Of a stretch of DNA of 64,000 nt, positions 26,597 to 35,800 are shown in pieces. Under the pieces are notes generated by a model. It had not been told where the DNA came from. It saw nothing but the letters and a program-made list of their open reading frames with translations, and ran no database searches. Each line of letters opens with the position of its first letter. The stretch's first letter is position 1. A program made the position numbers and the translations under genes. The stretch is from Singulisphaera acidiphila DSM 18658 (GTDB lineage: Bacteria; Planctomycetota; Planctomycetia; Isosphaerales; Isosphaeraceae): contig NC_019892.1 in NCBI RefSeq assembly GCF_000242455.2, positions 5,280,744-5,344,743 of the forward strand, written 5' to 3'.

Positions 26597-29317
26597 TCAC
26601 TCCGTTATGGCAAGGTTGGCGGCTGGGGATGAGTGGTCCTTCCCCCACCAGTCCTTCAGGCTTTGGAGGCGCTCGTAGTTCATGGCCCGCTCATACTGGA
26701 GGTACAGGTACGCCTGGCGCCGGGGGGCCCAAACGGTTTTGAATGCTTCGTTCTTCAGCGCGTTGAGCCGTTCCACACGCTTCGTTTTCTGGTCCACATT
26801 GCCGAAGGCCTTTTCGGCGGCGGCATCGCTCGGGATGGCGCGGTCCATGGCAAGCTGCTCGGCCACGGTCAGGTACCACGACATGGCGACCTGGGTGGTC
26901 GCGATCTGCGAGGGGTCGGTGCTGGCTTGCTGATCGTTGGGCCAACGCTCCAGGTCTTCGTCGATCGTGACGTTGGCCGAGTTCTCGAAGAAGGCGGTGG
27001 TGAAGAAGGCCCGGTTCTTCGTCAACCCTGCGAAGACGTCGCTGAGCGCGGCCACCTGGGCGTCGTTGCGGAACATCGACGACGAGACGCGCGCTGCGAG
27101 GATTCCGTCGGTGACGCTCGTGAAGAACTGGAACCCCTTGAGGACTTCCCCCATCGCGCTGGTGACGGGGGTCGGGTAGCCGAGACGCTCGCGCCGGTTC
27201 ATCGAGTCGCGGATCTGCACGAGCAAGACGCCCGAGCAGTTTTCGGCCAGCCACTCGCGGTTCATCCCGATCCAGGCCGCCGCCACGTTGACGCCGTAGT
27301 TGTCGTAGTAGCCGGCGTCCACGACGCGCAGGGGCGGGTCGCTCGGCAGGTTGACGGCGGGGGAGATGAACGGGAAGCTGGCGCTCATCCGGGCGGCCGT
27401 CGAGAGCAGGAGGCCCGGGTCCGGCTGGAGCCCCTGGTCTTGCTCGGCGAACATCTTGTAGTACTCGGTCGCCGTGAGCGAGTAGGGGCGCATCTCGCCG
27501 CCGGTCCCCTTGTCCGACAGGGCGCTCCCCCGGGTGTGAGCCATGGCGCGGGGCACCTGGCCCGGGGGGGAGAGCCGTCGCAGGTCGAGGTTGCTGATGA
27601 GGAGGCGGCGGCCGTCGTCCACCAACATCGGCGAGAAGATCAGCGAGGGCAGTTTCCCTTCCGCCTCGGCTGTGCGGAGGTCGGCGAACCGGAGGTTGCG
27701 GAGCACCGTCCAATCTTGCTCCAGGGCGATGCCCCGGTCGCCCCCGCCGAGCCGGAACGGGAGAAGCATCTTCAACGGGTCGCGCAAGGTCATGTGCCGC
27801 GCGACGGGCCAGAGGCTCTGGAGCGGAACCGCGTTGCGAAGGTCGAACTCACGGCCCGACCGGAGCCAGGCGACATAGTAGGCTGCCCCCACCATGCCCC
27901 CCGAAGACCCGGCGATCACCCGGACGTGGTCGTGGAACCGGTCCAACTCGATCGTTTCCCCGAGCCGCTTCAGCACGACCGTGCTCCAGTAGCCCGACCG
28001 GATCGCGCCCCCGGTCACGCAGACGACGACCAGCTTCGGCTTGTCGCGCCCTTCGCGCTCGTGGATGTGCTCCAGCCAATGGCCCAGCGCCTGGTCGTTG
28101 GAGGCGAGGTGCGGGTCGGGAGTCGTGTCGCCGAACTTCTCCTCGGTGTTCTCCGGCAGCTTCGACTTCGTCGCGTACGAGATGTGCTCGAACCGGAGCT
28201 TGAAGTCGTCGCGGTTGGCCAGGCCGATCCAGACGAAGGCCCCCAGCACCAGCACGATCCGGAGCCGTCGGCGGACGAAGGACATGCTGGCGGTGACCAG
28301 CGACGCCATCCCCAGCAACGTACAAATGCAGAAGGCCGGCGAGAACCCGCCGTAGCCCCCATAGCCGGTGGGCCAGAGCCACTGGCCCACGGCGTCCGGC
28401 TCATAGAACAAGGGCGAGGCGGCCAGCGCATAGGCGGCGATCACGACGAGGAAGAAGGTCGCCAGCGTGACCCGCTTGCGCAGGCCGATGGCGGTTATCT
28501 CATCGACCGCCTCCGTTCGACGCGACAGCCAGGCCACCAGCGGCCGTGCGACCTTTCGGGTCACCCAAGGGGCGACATAGATGATGACCTTCACCACGAC
28601 CACGCCGAAGACGACCCCGCCGCACCAGACGACCACCCCGGTCAGCCAGGCCCAGGGGTTGCGGGTCACGTCGGGCACGCCGGTGAACCAGGCGTGCGTT
28701 TGGCGGAGCGTGTCCACCACCGGCGCGTACTTCGGCACTCCCGAGCAGAACCAGGCCCCCGGCAGCACGGCCGGGAGGACCAGGATCGCCAGGAACGGCA
28801 GCCGGACCAGCCGGAGGAACCGGGTCAGCTCCCAGGCCGTTTCCGCCTCGTCCCGGCTCCGCTCCCAAAAGGTAAGCGGCCAGCGCAACGAGCGCCTGTG
28901 GAGAAAAGAGTCGACCCGCGACATCCCGGCCTGATGCCGTTCGTCGTGAATCAGGAAGTACGTGTTGACCCCGACCACGGCCAGCAACAAGGTCGCCGCC
29001 GCCGCCGCGAACAGCCGGGTCACCGGCTCCTCATTCCAGAACAGGTAAGGGATCCCGAGCGCATTCCCGATCTGCCCATACACGATCGCATACAGGATGA
29101 TCAGAATGATCGCCTGGCTCGGGTGATCGCCGAGAAACCGTAGCAAGCTGCCGAGGAATTCTCGATAGACCAAAACCAACCCGACGAACACGATCAACGC
29201 CAAAACCGTCTGGAGCGTGTCCACGGCCGTCCTCACTCTTGAAACCAGGTGGCCGAGCCTCGGGAGGATGCACGGCGAGGAGACTCTAAAAGAACCTGGC
29301 TCAACGATCAATGCCAC
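26597..29317 (-). CDS. Membrane-bound patatin-like phospholipase
   Basis: A 906-residue protein. The first 370 residues carry about seven membrane segments (for example TVLALIVFVGLVLVY, LFAAAAATLLLAVVGV, LTGVVVWCGGVVFGVVVV). The patatin domain follows: the oxyanion loop TGGAIRSGYW near 437, nucleophile S472 in GSSGGMVG, and the catalytic dyad Asp D667 in VVDAGYYDNYG. The family hydrolyses acyl ester bonds of membrane lipids. The C-terminal region of about 170 residues ends in a helical segment that is also found as a stray copy at 24095-24470. The catalytic dyad is intact. The long plus-strand ORF over the same interval is its shadow. Confidence 0.92.
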   Translation of the reverse strand: MALIVEPGSFRVSSPCILPRLGHLVSRVRTAVDTLQTVLALIVFVGLVLVYREFLGSLLRFLGDHPSQAIILIILYAIVYGQIGNALGIPYLFWNEEPVTRLFAAAAATLLLAVVGVNTYFLIHDERHQAGMSRVDSFLHRRSLRWPLTFWERSRDEAETAWELTRFLRLVRLPFLAILVLPAVLPGAWFCSGVPKYAPVVDTLRQTHAWFTGVPDVTRNPWAWLTGVVVWCGGVVFGVVVVKVIIYVAPWVTRKVARPLVAWLSRRTEAVDEITAIGLRKRVTLATFFLVVIAAYALAASPLFYEPDAVGQWLWPTGYGGYGGFSPAFCICTLLGMASLVTASMSFVRRRLRIVLVLGAFVWIGLANRDDFKLRFEHISYATKSKLPENTEEKFGDTTPDPHLASNDQALGHWLEHIHEREGRDKPKLVVVCVTGGAIRSGYWSTVVLKRLGETIELDRFHDHVRVIAGSSGGMVGAAYYVAWLRSGREFDLRNAVPLQSLWPVARHMTLRDPLKMLLPFRLGGGDRGIALEQDWTVLRNLRFADLRTAEAEGKLPSLIFSPMLVDDGRRLLISNLDLRRLSPPGQVPRAMAHTRGSALSDKGTGGEMRPYSLTATEYYKMFAEQDQGLQPDPGLLLSTAARMSASFPFISPAVNLPSDPPLRVVDAGYYDNYGVNVAAAWIGMNREWLAENCSGVLLVQIRDSMNRRERLGYPTPVTSAMGEVLKGFQFFTSVTDGILAARVSSSMFRNDAQVAALSDVFAGLTKNRAFFTTAFFENSANVTIDEDLERWPNDQQASTDPSQIATTQVAMSWYLTVAEQLAMDRAIPSDAAAEKAFGNVDQKTKRVERLNALKNEAFKTVWAPRRQAYLYLQYERAMNYERLQSLKDWWGKDHSSPAANLAITE

Positions 29318-29406
29318 AGCATGAGGAACATGTCTTTGGCCAGGCGAAATCGTGGCGGGACCCCGTCGTTGTCCCTTCCCCCCCTGGGATCGCGGGCGAC
29401 CCGCCC

Positions 29407-30848
29407 AATGGCACTTACTTTCTCGATTTCAGACCGCGTTTGCGTGGTCGCAGTGGGAATTTTCTGCGGCGGGCGATCACCTCACGCGGGTAGTGTCGGC
29501 CAGGGCGATTCGCGAGCTTACACTGGCCAGACATCCTCAGAACCAAGTCGATCCGCTCTTGGATCTTCGCGGGGTCCGTGGTATCCAGCGACTCCAAGAG
29601 CAAGACCTTCACTAACGACCATACCCGGTTGAAGCTCAATCGCCGCGGCGCGATCTCGACCCGAGCCGCAGCCATCCGGCGAATCAGATTCGCCATGTTA
29701 TAGGCCACTGTCGCCGAGGCCAGTTCCTTCGCGACCATCTCCGTGGATCGGCCACGCATCTCTTCCAAGCGAAGCGTCCGCTTCAAATCACGCAGATCGG
29801 TTTCGATATTTTGCCGCTGGCCATAGATCGCGGCGAGCTCGCACCCCTCGTCAGGGAGCCGACTCACAAGCCACAGCGTCAGCTTCTCGGAAATTCGAAC
29901 CTCGTGCAACCACACCCGCAACGTTGCATCGGCCGGCCATTGTGGGTTCGACTTGCGTTCCCAGCGGTTGGGCTGCCAAGTGAGTTCCCACTGGTCCTTG
30001 CCCTGGGCTTTCCCTTGGCGCACCATCGACCGAAATCGCTTCTCAGTCAACCGCAACACGAAGTCGTGGCCCGCCTGGTTGGCCAACCAGGCGAACGCGA
30101 AGACGCCAAAATTCCGGTCGGCGATCAACACGGAGCCGACCGGAAGTCGCGGCATCAAACCGGCCGACAATGGGACTTCGCCAATCGCGGCCGGGCCATA
30201 CATTGCCCCCACTTCCGGACGCACGGTCACACCGCTGGATAACTCGTGGGCCGCTACCAAGTGGAGGATCGGCCAGTGCGATTCTCCGTGTTGATTGCGG
30301 GCCGGCGGATACGTTTTGCGCAAGGCGTCAGTGGGTGCCAAAGAGAGCGTGGAACCGTCCACAAGAAACGCGTTACGCCCTTTCACCGATGGCGGAGACT
30401 TGGCGATTAAGGCTGCAGAAACCTCGTCAGCCGCCCGTTGAGCCATCTCCACGGGCAGCCGATCTCGCGCTCGCGAAAACCCACCCGTGTTGGCCGAGAA
30501 CGATTTCTCACGGGCCCGCTTGTTATCAGGGAGCACATCTGCACTTAATCGAGCCAACTCTCCCACAGCGGTGGCCATCGTTGCATTGCAGGTCAACCGT
30601 TGATAGATCATCAGCCAGACAACGACCCAAGGCGTGAACACGGTCGAGAGCGTGGGCGGTTTCTGAGCATGCAGGACATCCGGTGGGACCAAGCGATGGA
30701 ACATCCGAACCGCCTCACCCAAATCGACGACAGCGGGTGATTCCTGGTCATGGTTCATGCGAGGTACTCCCAAAAAATAGGAGTTCATGGCGCAAAAATC
30801 GTGCCAGAGGTGCCCCTTATTGCAGGATTGGCGAAAGTAAGTGCCATT
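29407..30848 (-). mobile_element. IS4-family insertion sequence
   Basis: A 1442-bp element whose ends read AATGGCACTTACTTTC and its reverse complement, flanked by a 13-bp direct repeat GGGCGACCCGCCC (29394-29406 and 30849-30861). It was inserted into a GC-rich palindrome of the CGGGCGACCCGCCC repeat family, the other half of which continues at 30849-30925. It carries one intact transposase gene. Confidence 0.92.
29415..30758 (-). CDS. IS4-family transposase
   Basis: A 447-residue DDE transposase. The catalytic Asp residues are in FLVDGSTLSL and LIADRNFGVF. The signature Y-(2)-R-(3)-E-(6)-K is matched by YGQRQNIETDLRDLK. The ATG at 30758 has GGAG eight bases upstream and is preferred over the start ten codons earlier. 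The C-terminus is strongly basic (RRRKFPLRPRKRGLKSRK). It is not close to the Tn5-like transposase at 8756. Confidence 0.93.
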   Translation of the reverse strand: MNHDQESPAVVDLGEAVRMFHRLVPPDVLHAQKPPTLSTVFTPWVVVWLMIYQRLTCNATMATAVGELARLSADVLPDNKRAREKSFSANTGGFSRARDRLPVEMAQRAADEVSAALIAKSPPSVKGRNAFLVDGSTLSLAPTDALRKTYPPARNQHGESHWPILHLVAAHELSSGVTVRPEVGAMYGPAAIGEVPLSAGLMPRLPVGSVLIADRNFGVFAFAWLANQAGHDFVLRLTEKRFRSMVRQGKAQGKDQWELTWQPNRWERKSNPQWPADATLRVWLHEVRISEKLTLWLVSRLPDEGCELAAIYGQRQNIETDLRDLKRTLRLEEMRGRSTEMVAKELASATVAYNMANLIRRMAAARVEIAPRRLSFNRVWSLVKVLLLESLDTTDPAKIQERIDLVLRMSGQCKLANRPGRHYPREVIARRRKFPLRPRKRGLKSRK

Positions 30849-30964
30849 GGGCGACCCGCCCGCTCTTCAATTCAATTTATCAATTTGGATTTATTGAAAA
30901 GCGGGCGGGTCGCCCGCGGTCCCAGGGAATACTTTCTTGGTCCAGGATGAATTCCGGGCCGTTT

Positions 30965-31435
30965 TCAGCGAGGATGATCCGCCAGGTCGGCGTTTGCCCC
31001 CCATTCCGGGTCGATCTTCGGGGCTTCCTTGATCCGCATTGCCGAGCTGTCGACGATGTAGGCGGGGCTGACGATGGCCGCCCGCATGAGGTACGCCACC
31101 CCGAACGCCAGGCCGACCATGAACCCGACGGCCACATTCGCCAGCGGCCAGGGGGCGTCGACGGTTCGCGCAGGCCCGATCACCAAGGCGATGAAACGGG
31201 TCATGGGCTCTCGAAAGAAGACGAGGAGCCCGGTCTCGGCCAGGCTCCCGACGATCCCGCCGACGAGGAAGCCGTGGAGGCGGTTGCGCATGCGGAGGCC
31301 GATCAAGGGCGACCCGATCAAGGGGCCGGCCAGGATGATGCCGATCGACGGGTTGTTTGCGATCTGGCTGCACCCCAAGCCCACGACCGCGACGACGATC
31401 ATCCAGGTTCGGATGCGGATCTTGGGTACCCTCAT
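30965..31435 (-). CDS. Hypothetical membrane protein
   Basis: A 156-residue protein from the ATG at 31435 (MRVPKIRIRTWMIVVAVVGL), an N-terminal basic-plus-hydrophobic pattern common in planctomycete membrane proteins. It has about four hydrophobic segments (SIGIILAGPLIGSPLIG, FLVGGIVGSLAETGLLVF, ANVAVGFMVGLAFGVAYLM). No function can be assigned. It follows the caspase-PDZ gene in the order of transcription. Confidence 0.7.
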   Translation of the reverse strand: MRVPKIRIRTWMIVVAVVGLGCSQIANNPSIGIILAGPLIGSPLIGLRMRNRLHGFLVGGIVGSLAETGLLVFFREPMTRFIALVIGPARTVDAPWPLANVAVGFMVGLAFGVAYLMRAAIVSPAYIVDSSAMRIKEAPKIDPEWGANADLADHPR

Positions 31436-31530
31436 CGGTCGCTCACTCCCTATCCGGCCCTGGCGGCTCGCGCGCGAACCGGTCGGCTTCGAGTCCCTCG
31501 TGGGCAAGTCCCGTTGACGAAGGGGGCCGG

Positions 31531-33186
31531 CTATCGAGGCGGCGGGCCTGGCCGAGCCTTCTTCAAGGTGACGAACGCGCCTGGGATCTTGCTCGACTTG
31601 ACGTAGAGCGTCAAGTCCTCCGACTTCTCGGCGAGGGCCTCAAGGTCGCTCACGCGCTTCACCGACTGAAGGTTCTTGTCCTTGACCATCTGGGTGATCG
31701 CCAGGCCCGGCGCGAGTCCCTGGGCCGACGCGGGTGATCCCTCCCTCACGGCGCGGATGAGCAATCCGTCGGACTCTTTCAGGCCCGCGTCCCTGGCGAG
31801 TTCGGCCGTCAGCGGTTGAACCTCGAGACCGAACTCCTGGAGTGCGGTTTGGGGACCACCACCCCCCGGCATAGCGCGACGACGATCCTCAGCCTCGGGA
31901 GGTTTCGCCGGGGTTGTCTTCTCCTGCTCGAAGATCGCCTCCTCGGTCGGAACCGGAACGATGACGACCGATTGCTCCTGGCCGTTGCGGTGGTACGCCA
32001 AGGTCAAGGGTTTGCCGATCGCGCTGGCCGCGAGCCGTTCCTTGAACGAGGGGAGTTCGATAAACGGTTGCTGATTGAAGCTTGTGACGACATCGTTCAC
32101 CTTCAATCCCGCCTTTTCCGCCGGACCTCCCGGGAGCAGGCCGACGACCAAGGCCCCCTTCATCATGGGGTCGACCCCGATCGCTTGGGCCGCCGCCGGA
32201 GAGAGCGGGCTGAAAGCGACTCCGATCCGGGATCGCCTGTCTTTTTCCGGCCTGGCAGGAGTGCCTGGGGTTGGCCCCAGGGGGGGTGTCCCGTTCGGCG
32301 CGGGCTCAAGCGGAAGGGGGCCGACGATGGTGGCGAGGCCGCTGATCTCTCCACGCAGCACGGGCATTTGCCGCACGTCGAACCCGTATTGCTCCTTGAC
32401 GAAGTCCGGCACGCTCCGTTTGGTGTATCGGGCTAATTCCTCCACGTCGACGGTGCCGTCTTTGTCGAGGTCCGCCTTTCCTTTCAACCCTTCGATCACG
32501 TAGTGGAAGAAGACGCCGTGCTTCAGTTCGGCGTGCTCGAAGGACTTCTCGCCCTCCGAGCAACTGAACAAGGCCGCCACTCCTCCCGGCGGTCGGCGTT
32601 GTTGCGGACGGGTCACGCTTTCCAGCTTCACCACGGAGCGGGCTCGTGAGTTGTCCGATTGCGGGTCATTGCGGCAGGCGTCCACCAGCATGACCCGGAC
32701 GCCCGCTGCGCACGCTTCAAGTTGTCGGTAGACGTCGGCGAACGAGATCAAGGTTGCGCGATCGGCCAGCTTGGCGTCCATCGGGCAGAAGTAGTTCTCA
32801 GCCGACCCGCTGAACTGCACGCCGTGGCCTGCAAAGGCGAGCACGACGCTATCTTCGGGCTCACGATCCTCGAGCATCCCCTTGAGCGTGGCGCGAATGT
32901 TTTCCGCCAGGGGAAGGAGCCTCGAATTGGTCGCCCCGGTCGTCTGCGTGAGTGTGACCACTTGCCGATAGCCCGCATCTTTCAAGAGCCCGGCCAGCTC
33001 CACCACGTCCGGCTCGGAATAGGGGAGTTCGCGTAACTCGTTCGGGTTGTACTGGCGAACCCCCACGAGCAGCGCATACTTCTGCCCCGCCTGCGCCTTG
33101 GGCGCCTGCGAACGGGCCGGCCCCGCTGCCAGGACGCCTGCAACCGCAAGAATGAGACCCGGCAACCGGGGGTGGAGGAATCGCAT
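31531..33186 (-). CDS. Secreted caspase-family (C14) protease with PDZ domains
   Basis: A 551-residue protein with a signal peptide (LPGLILAVAGVLAAGPARSQ). Residues about 35-260 are a caspase/metacaspase domain: YALLVGVRQY at the start, catalytic His 121 in AFAGHG and catalytic Cys 171 in LVDACRND. An EF-hand-like loop (DLDKDGTVDVEEL) follows near 240. Two PDZ-like domains lie at about 320-405 (PGGPAEKAGLKVNDVV) and 450-540 (REGSPASAQGLAPG). The dyad is intact, so a protease cleaving after Lys or Arg is expected by analogy with prokaryotic metacaspases. A GTG two codons upstream is an alternative start. Export and PDZ domains point to substrate capture in the envelope. Confidence 0.9.
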   Translation of the reverse strand: MRFLHPRLPGLILAVAGVLAAGPARSQAPKAQAGQKYALLVGVRQYNPNELRELPYSEPDVVELAGLLKDAGYRQVVTLTQTTGATNSRLLPLAENIRATLKGMLEDREPEDSVVLAFAGHGVQFSGSAENYFCPMDAKLADRATLISFADVYRQLEACAAGVRVMLVDACRNDPQSDNSRARSVVKLESVTRPQQRRPPGGVAALFSCSEGEKSFEHAELKHGVFFHYVIEGLKGKADLDKDGTVDVEELARYTKRSVPDFVKEQYGFDVRQMPVLRGEISGLATIVGPLPLEPAPNGTPPLGPTPGTPARPEKDRRSRIGVAFSPLSPAAAQAIGVDPMMKGALVVGLLPGGPAEKAGLKVNDVVTSFNQQPFIELPSFKERLAASAIGKPLTLAYHRNGQEQSVVIVPVPTEEAIFEQEKTTPAKPPEAEDRRRAMPGGGGPQTALQEFGLEVQPLTAELARDAGLKESDGLLIRAVREGSPASAQGLAPGLAITQMVKDKNLQSVKRVSDLEALAEKSEDLTLYVKSSKIPGAFVTLKKARPGPPPR

Positions 33187-33409
33187 TTTCACCTGTTCCC
33201 AACCGAGCCATCGCGTTCCGCAAGCAAGAAAATCCTACCCTTCGGAATTTACCGCACCCGCCCGAGCCAACACAAGACGCCCCGGTCAAGAGAGAAGAGG
33301 AGGCCTCAGGGACGGCCCGCCGAGTGACGTCCCGTCCTCCGGGGCTGTGGAATGAGCCACGGGCACGGCGGTCTGGAGCTGTTTCCCACGCCCGTCTTTA
33401 TGGAATCAG

Positions 33410-33616
33410 TTAACCGGATTTTGAAAATATTTGGATGTTTCCGCAGTTGAGACATCGCCTTGCTCTGAGATACCCTCCCATTCCGAAAGTTCGTCGCAAG
33501 AGCGGAGCATTGTCGGGCGTAAAAAAGAGCCCTCCGACTTGGCCCCAGGCATACGAGCGATCCCCACAGGTTGGGCAATCCAACTCGGCCTTCTTTCTCT
33601 CTTCTTCCGAAATCAC
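33410..33616 (-). CDS. Small zinc-ribbon protein
   Basis: A 68-residue protein from a GTG at 33616, with AGAGGTGA as ribosome site. It has two CxxC knuckles (CPTC near residue 14 and CLNC near 56) spaced like a zinc ribbon. It has no other domain. The function is unknown, and such proteins often bind nucleic acid or act as adaptors. Confidence 0.6.
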   Translation of the reverse strand: MISEEERKKAELDCPTCGDRSYAWGQVGGLFFTPDNAPLLRRTFGMGGYLRARRCLNCGNIQIFSKSG

Positions 33617-33724
33617 CGGTTCACCTCTCGGGGAGTGCAATCAAAAGGAAAACCCCACAGCCCACGAGCCAATGGGGTTTTGAACGAGTCATCATTTGCG
33701 ATGAAGATTTTCCGTTCGGCGGAT

Positions 33725-34240
33725 TCATTGTAGCCCCAGAGGGGCGACCGTTTCTAGCCAGGGATGAATCATGGAAATAGGATAAGCTTAAATCCGAATG
33801 GTTTGTAGCCCCGGAGGGGCGACCGTCAAAGGTGTCGGTCTCGCTCTAACGGTCGCCCCTCCGGAGCTGCGGACGCTAATATGTTGAACCTTCTCCAGGG
33901 GTTTCACCCCTGGCTATTAACGGTCGCCCCTCCAGGGCTGAAAAATGAGTGCATTGCTGCGATAGAGTGCAGATATTTATTGTGTTTTTCCCGCTGAGGC
34001 GATCGCTTGTGGATTCATTGTAGGCCCGGAGGGGCGACCGTTTGTAGCCAGGGGTGAAACCCCTGGAAATTAGGATAAGCTCAAATCCGAATGGTTTGTA
34101 GGCCCGGAGGGGCGACCGTCAAAGGTGTCGGTCTTGCCCAAACGGTCGCCCATGCGGGGCTACATGCGTAAATATACGGAACTTTCCCAAGGGGTTTCGC
34201 TCCTGGCTATTAACGGTCGCCCCTCCGGGGCTGCAAAATG
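33725..34240. repeat. REP-like palindrome cluster
   Basis: About seven units of the GCCCGGAGGGGCGACCGT type alternate with TAGCCAGGGGTGAAACCCC types. In this cluster the loop is CCGGAGGGG, where other clusters have CCGAAGGGG. Two longer blocks (33775-33840 and 34075-34140) are near copies of each other. No gene is present. Confidence 0.8.
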
Positions 34241-34295
34241 TGCATGGAATTGGGGTGATGTATGGATTTGTGTGGACGCTGCCCTGGCAGGTCGA

Positions 34296-35495
34296 TCATC
34301 GACGGGCCTTCGCCTTACGGACGACCAACGATCCGGCGATCAACCCGACGGCGAGACCCGGGATGCCGATGATCACCAACAGCCCCATCCTCTTGCGTGA
34401 CTCCAGCATTGCGTGGAAGGCGTCGGGGGCAGAGATCGTCGGCAGTTTCGGCGCGGGCAGTTCGGTGTAACCGTCCCAGAAGCTCGGGTCGGAGTCGGGG
34501 TGGCGGCCCTCGTTCAGTCGCCTTGTCATGAACGCGTTGCGGACGGTGTGCCAAGCGTCGGCCTCGGCGCGGAGTTTCGTGAAGATGGGATCGAGCAGCA
34601 GTGCGCCCTCCACGAAGTCGGGCCGAGGGAGCGTCCCTTTCAACGCTTCACCCTTGGGGGCATCGGGCAGCATCGAGTTCTTGCCCGCGTCGATCAGTTC
34701 GCGGCATCGCAGCCACGCGAAGTAGGCCAGCGTGTTCCGGCCGCCTTCGCGGTTCCGCGCGAAGCCCAGCGTGTCGTTTTGCAGTGCGGCGTTGAGCGCG
34801 TGGAAGATATCGACGCTCTCCCACGCGTTCCCCAGCACGATCAAGCCGGCCAGTCCTCGTACGGCATCGTCGGCTTGCTGAGCGTTGGGCTGCTCCTGGA
34901 TCATCCCCATACTCCAGCCGAGGATGTTGGGGAGATCCTGCAAACCCGCCGCTCTCGGTGGATCGATGATCCATTGGATCGCCTGAAGCTGGTATTTCTC
35001 ACGGCCGAAGTGGGCGTTCGGGTTGATCTCAAGGGCCTTGGCGATCTCGTCGCGAGCGGCCTTGACCTCGTCGATCTTTGATCGATCGGCCCCTTGCCGC
35101 ACCCAGCGGTGAACGAGAAACGTGCCGAGATTCGCATGATACCGATAGCGTTGCTCCTTCACCTCCGGGAGCGAGTCCTCGTGCTTTTCCAGTATCGCCC
35201 GTTTCTTCTCCATCCAGGAGATGGCCTCATCGCCGCGTCCCAGGCGGTCGCAGGCGACCCCGGCGTCGTCGTAGCCGGCGAGGTCCTCGGGGTGGCTCTC
35301 AAGCTGGGCGGTGACGCGAGCCAGCCGCATCTCGTAGAACCGCGGTGGGTTCCTCTCGAACCTGCCGGTGAGCACGGCGACGACTTCGGGCATTCCCTTG
35401 GCCTCGTCGGCAGGAGTGTCCCTGTCCCACAAGCAAGCGCCCACCGAAAGCGGGATGCCGAGCAGGAGGGCAAGGGCCGTCAGCGTGCGTCTCAT
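34296..35495 (-). CDS. Lipoprotein-like TPR protein, copy 1
   Basis: A 399-residue protein with a signal segment and possible lipobox (LTALALLLGIPLSVGAC). Tetratricopeptide-like helices cover residues about 45-200 (DLAGYDDAGVACDRLGRGDEAISWM, EIAKALEINPNAHFG). One C-terminal membrane segment (LLVIIGIPGLAVGLIAGSLV) is followed by basic residues. It is nearly identical along its length to the next gene, apart from about 25 residues before the last membrane segment. The role is unknown. TPR proteins usually hold protein complexes together. Confidence 0.85.
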   Translation of the reverse strand: MRRTLTALALLLGIPLSVGACLWDRDTPADEAKGMPEVVAVLTGRFERNPPRFYEMRLARVTAQLESHPEDLAGYDDAGVACDRLGRGDEAISWMEKKRAILEKHEDSLPEVKEQRYRYHANLGTFLVHRWVRQGADRSKIDEVKAARDEIAKALEINPNAHFGREKYQLQAIQWIIDPPRAAGLQDLPNILGWSMGMIQEQPNAQQADDAVRGLAGLIVLGNAWESVDIFHALNAALQNDTLGFARNREGGRNTLAYFAWLRCRELIDAGKNSMLPDAPKGEALKGTLPRPDFVEGALLLDPIFTKLRAEADAWHTVRNAFMTRRLNEGRHPDSDPSFWDGYTELPAPKLPTISAPDAFHAMLESRKRMGLLVIIGIPGLAVGLIAGSLVVRKAKARR

Positions 35496-35577
35496 TGGCG
35501 ACGACTCCCGGCGAGGTGATCCATCCTACATTCTTCCCATCATGCCGCCGCCGACCGGGCCCATCAAGCGGGCCTCG

Positions 35578-35593
35578 ATGAGCCGTGGAAGAC
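35578..35593 (-). repeat. CRISPR repeat relic upstream of TPR copy 1
   Basis: AGCCGTGGAAGAC (35581-35593) equals the last 13 bases of the CRISPR repeat. It follows the same flank (CCATCAAGCG...TCGATG) that precedes the degenerate first repeat of array 3 at 37274-37286. It thus belongs to the duplicated segment that carries the TPR gene. Confidence 0.75.
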
Positions 35594-35651
35594 ACGGCAA
35601 TTTGTTTCTTACGGCAATTCTCGCTCATATATTGCACAAACAGAGGATCCT

Positions 35652-35800
35652 TGGTGGGTGGCCCGGACAACTTGTTGTCCGTGGTGGCGCAGCCACAGGA
35701 GGTTCTCGAAAAGCTCCGTTGCCGAGCGGACGGCCTCAGTCCGCGCAACGCCTCTTGTCGCTGCGCGACCACGGACAACAAGTTGTCCGGGCCACCCAAG
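35652..35800. repeat. MITE-like palindromic element, family B
   Basis: Inverted arms of about 40 bp (GGTGGCCCGGACAACTTGTT... and its complement) flank a 65-base centre. A related half element occurs at about 26525-26565 (CGGGCAACACGTTGTCCGGG). It lies between the two TPR gene copies. No ORF is supported. Confidence 0.75.

Noticed and set aside
26633..29143. 836-codon plus-strand ORF
   Set aside because: Shadow of the patatin-like gene on the minus strand. Composition is His/Arg/Pro-rich without domains.
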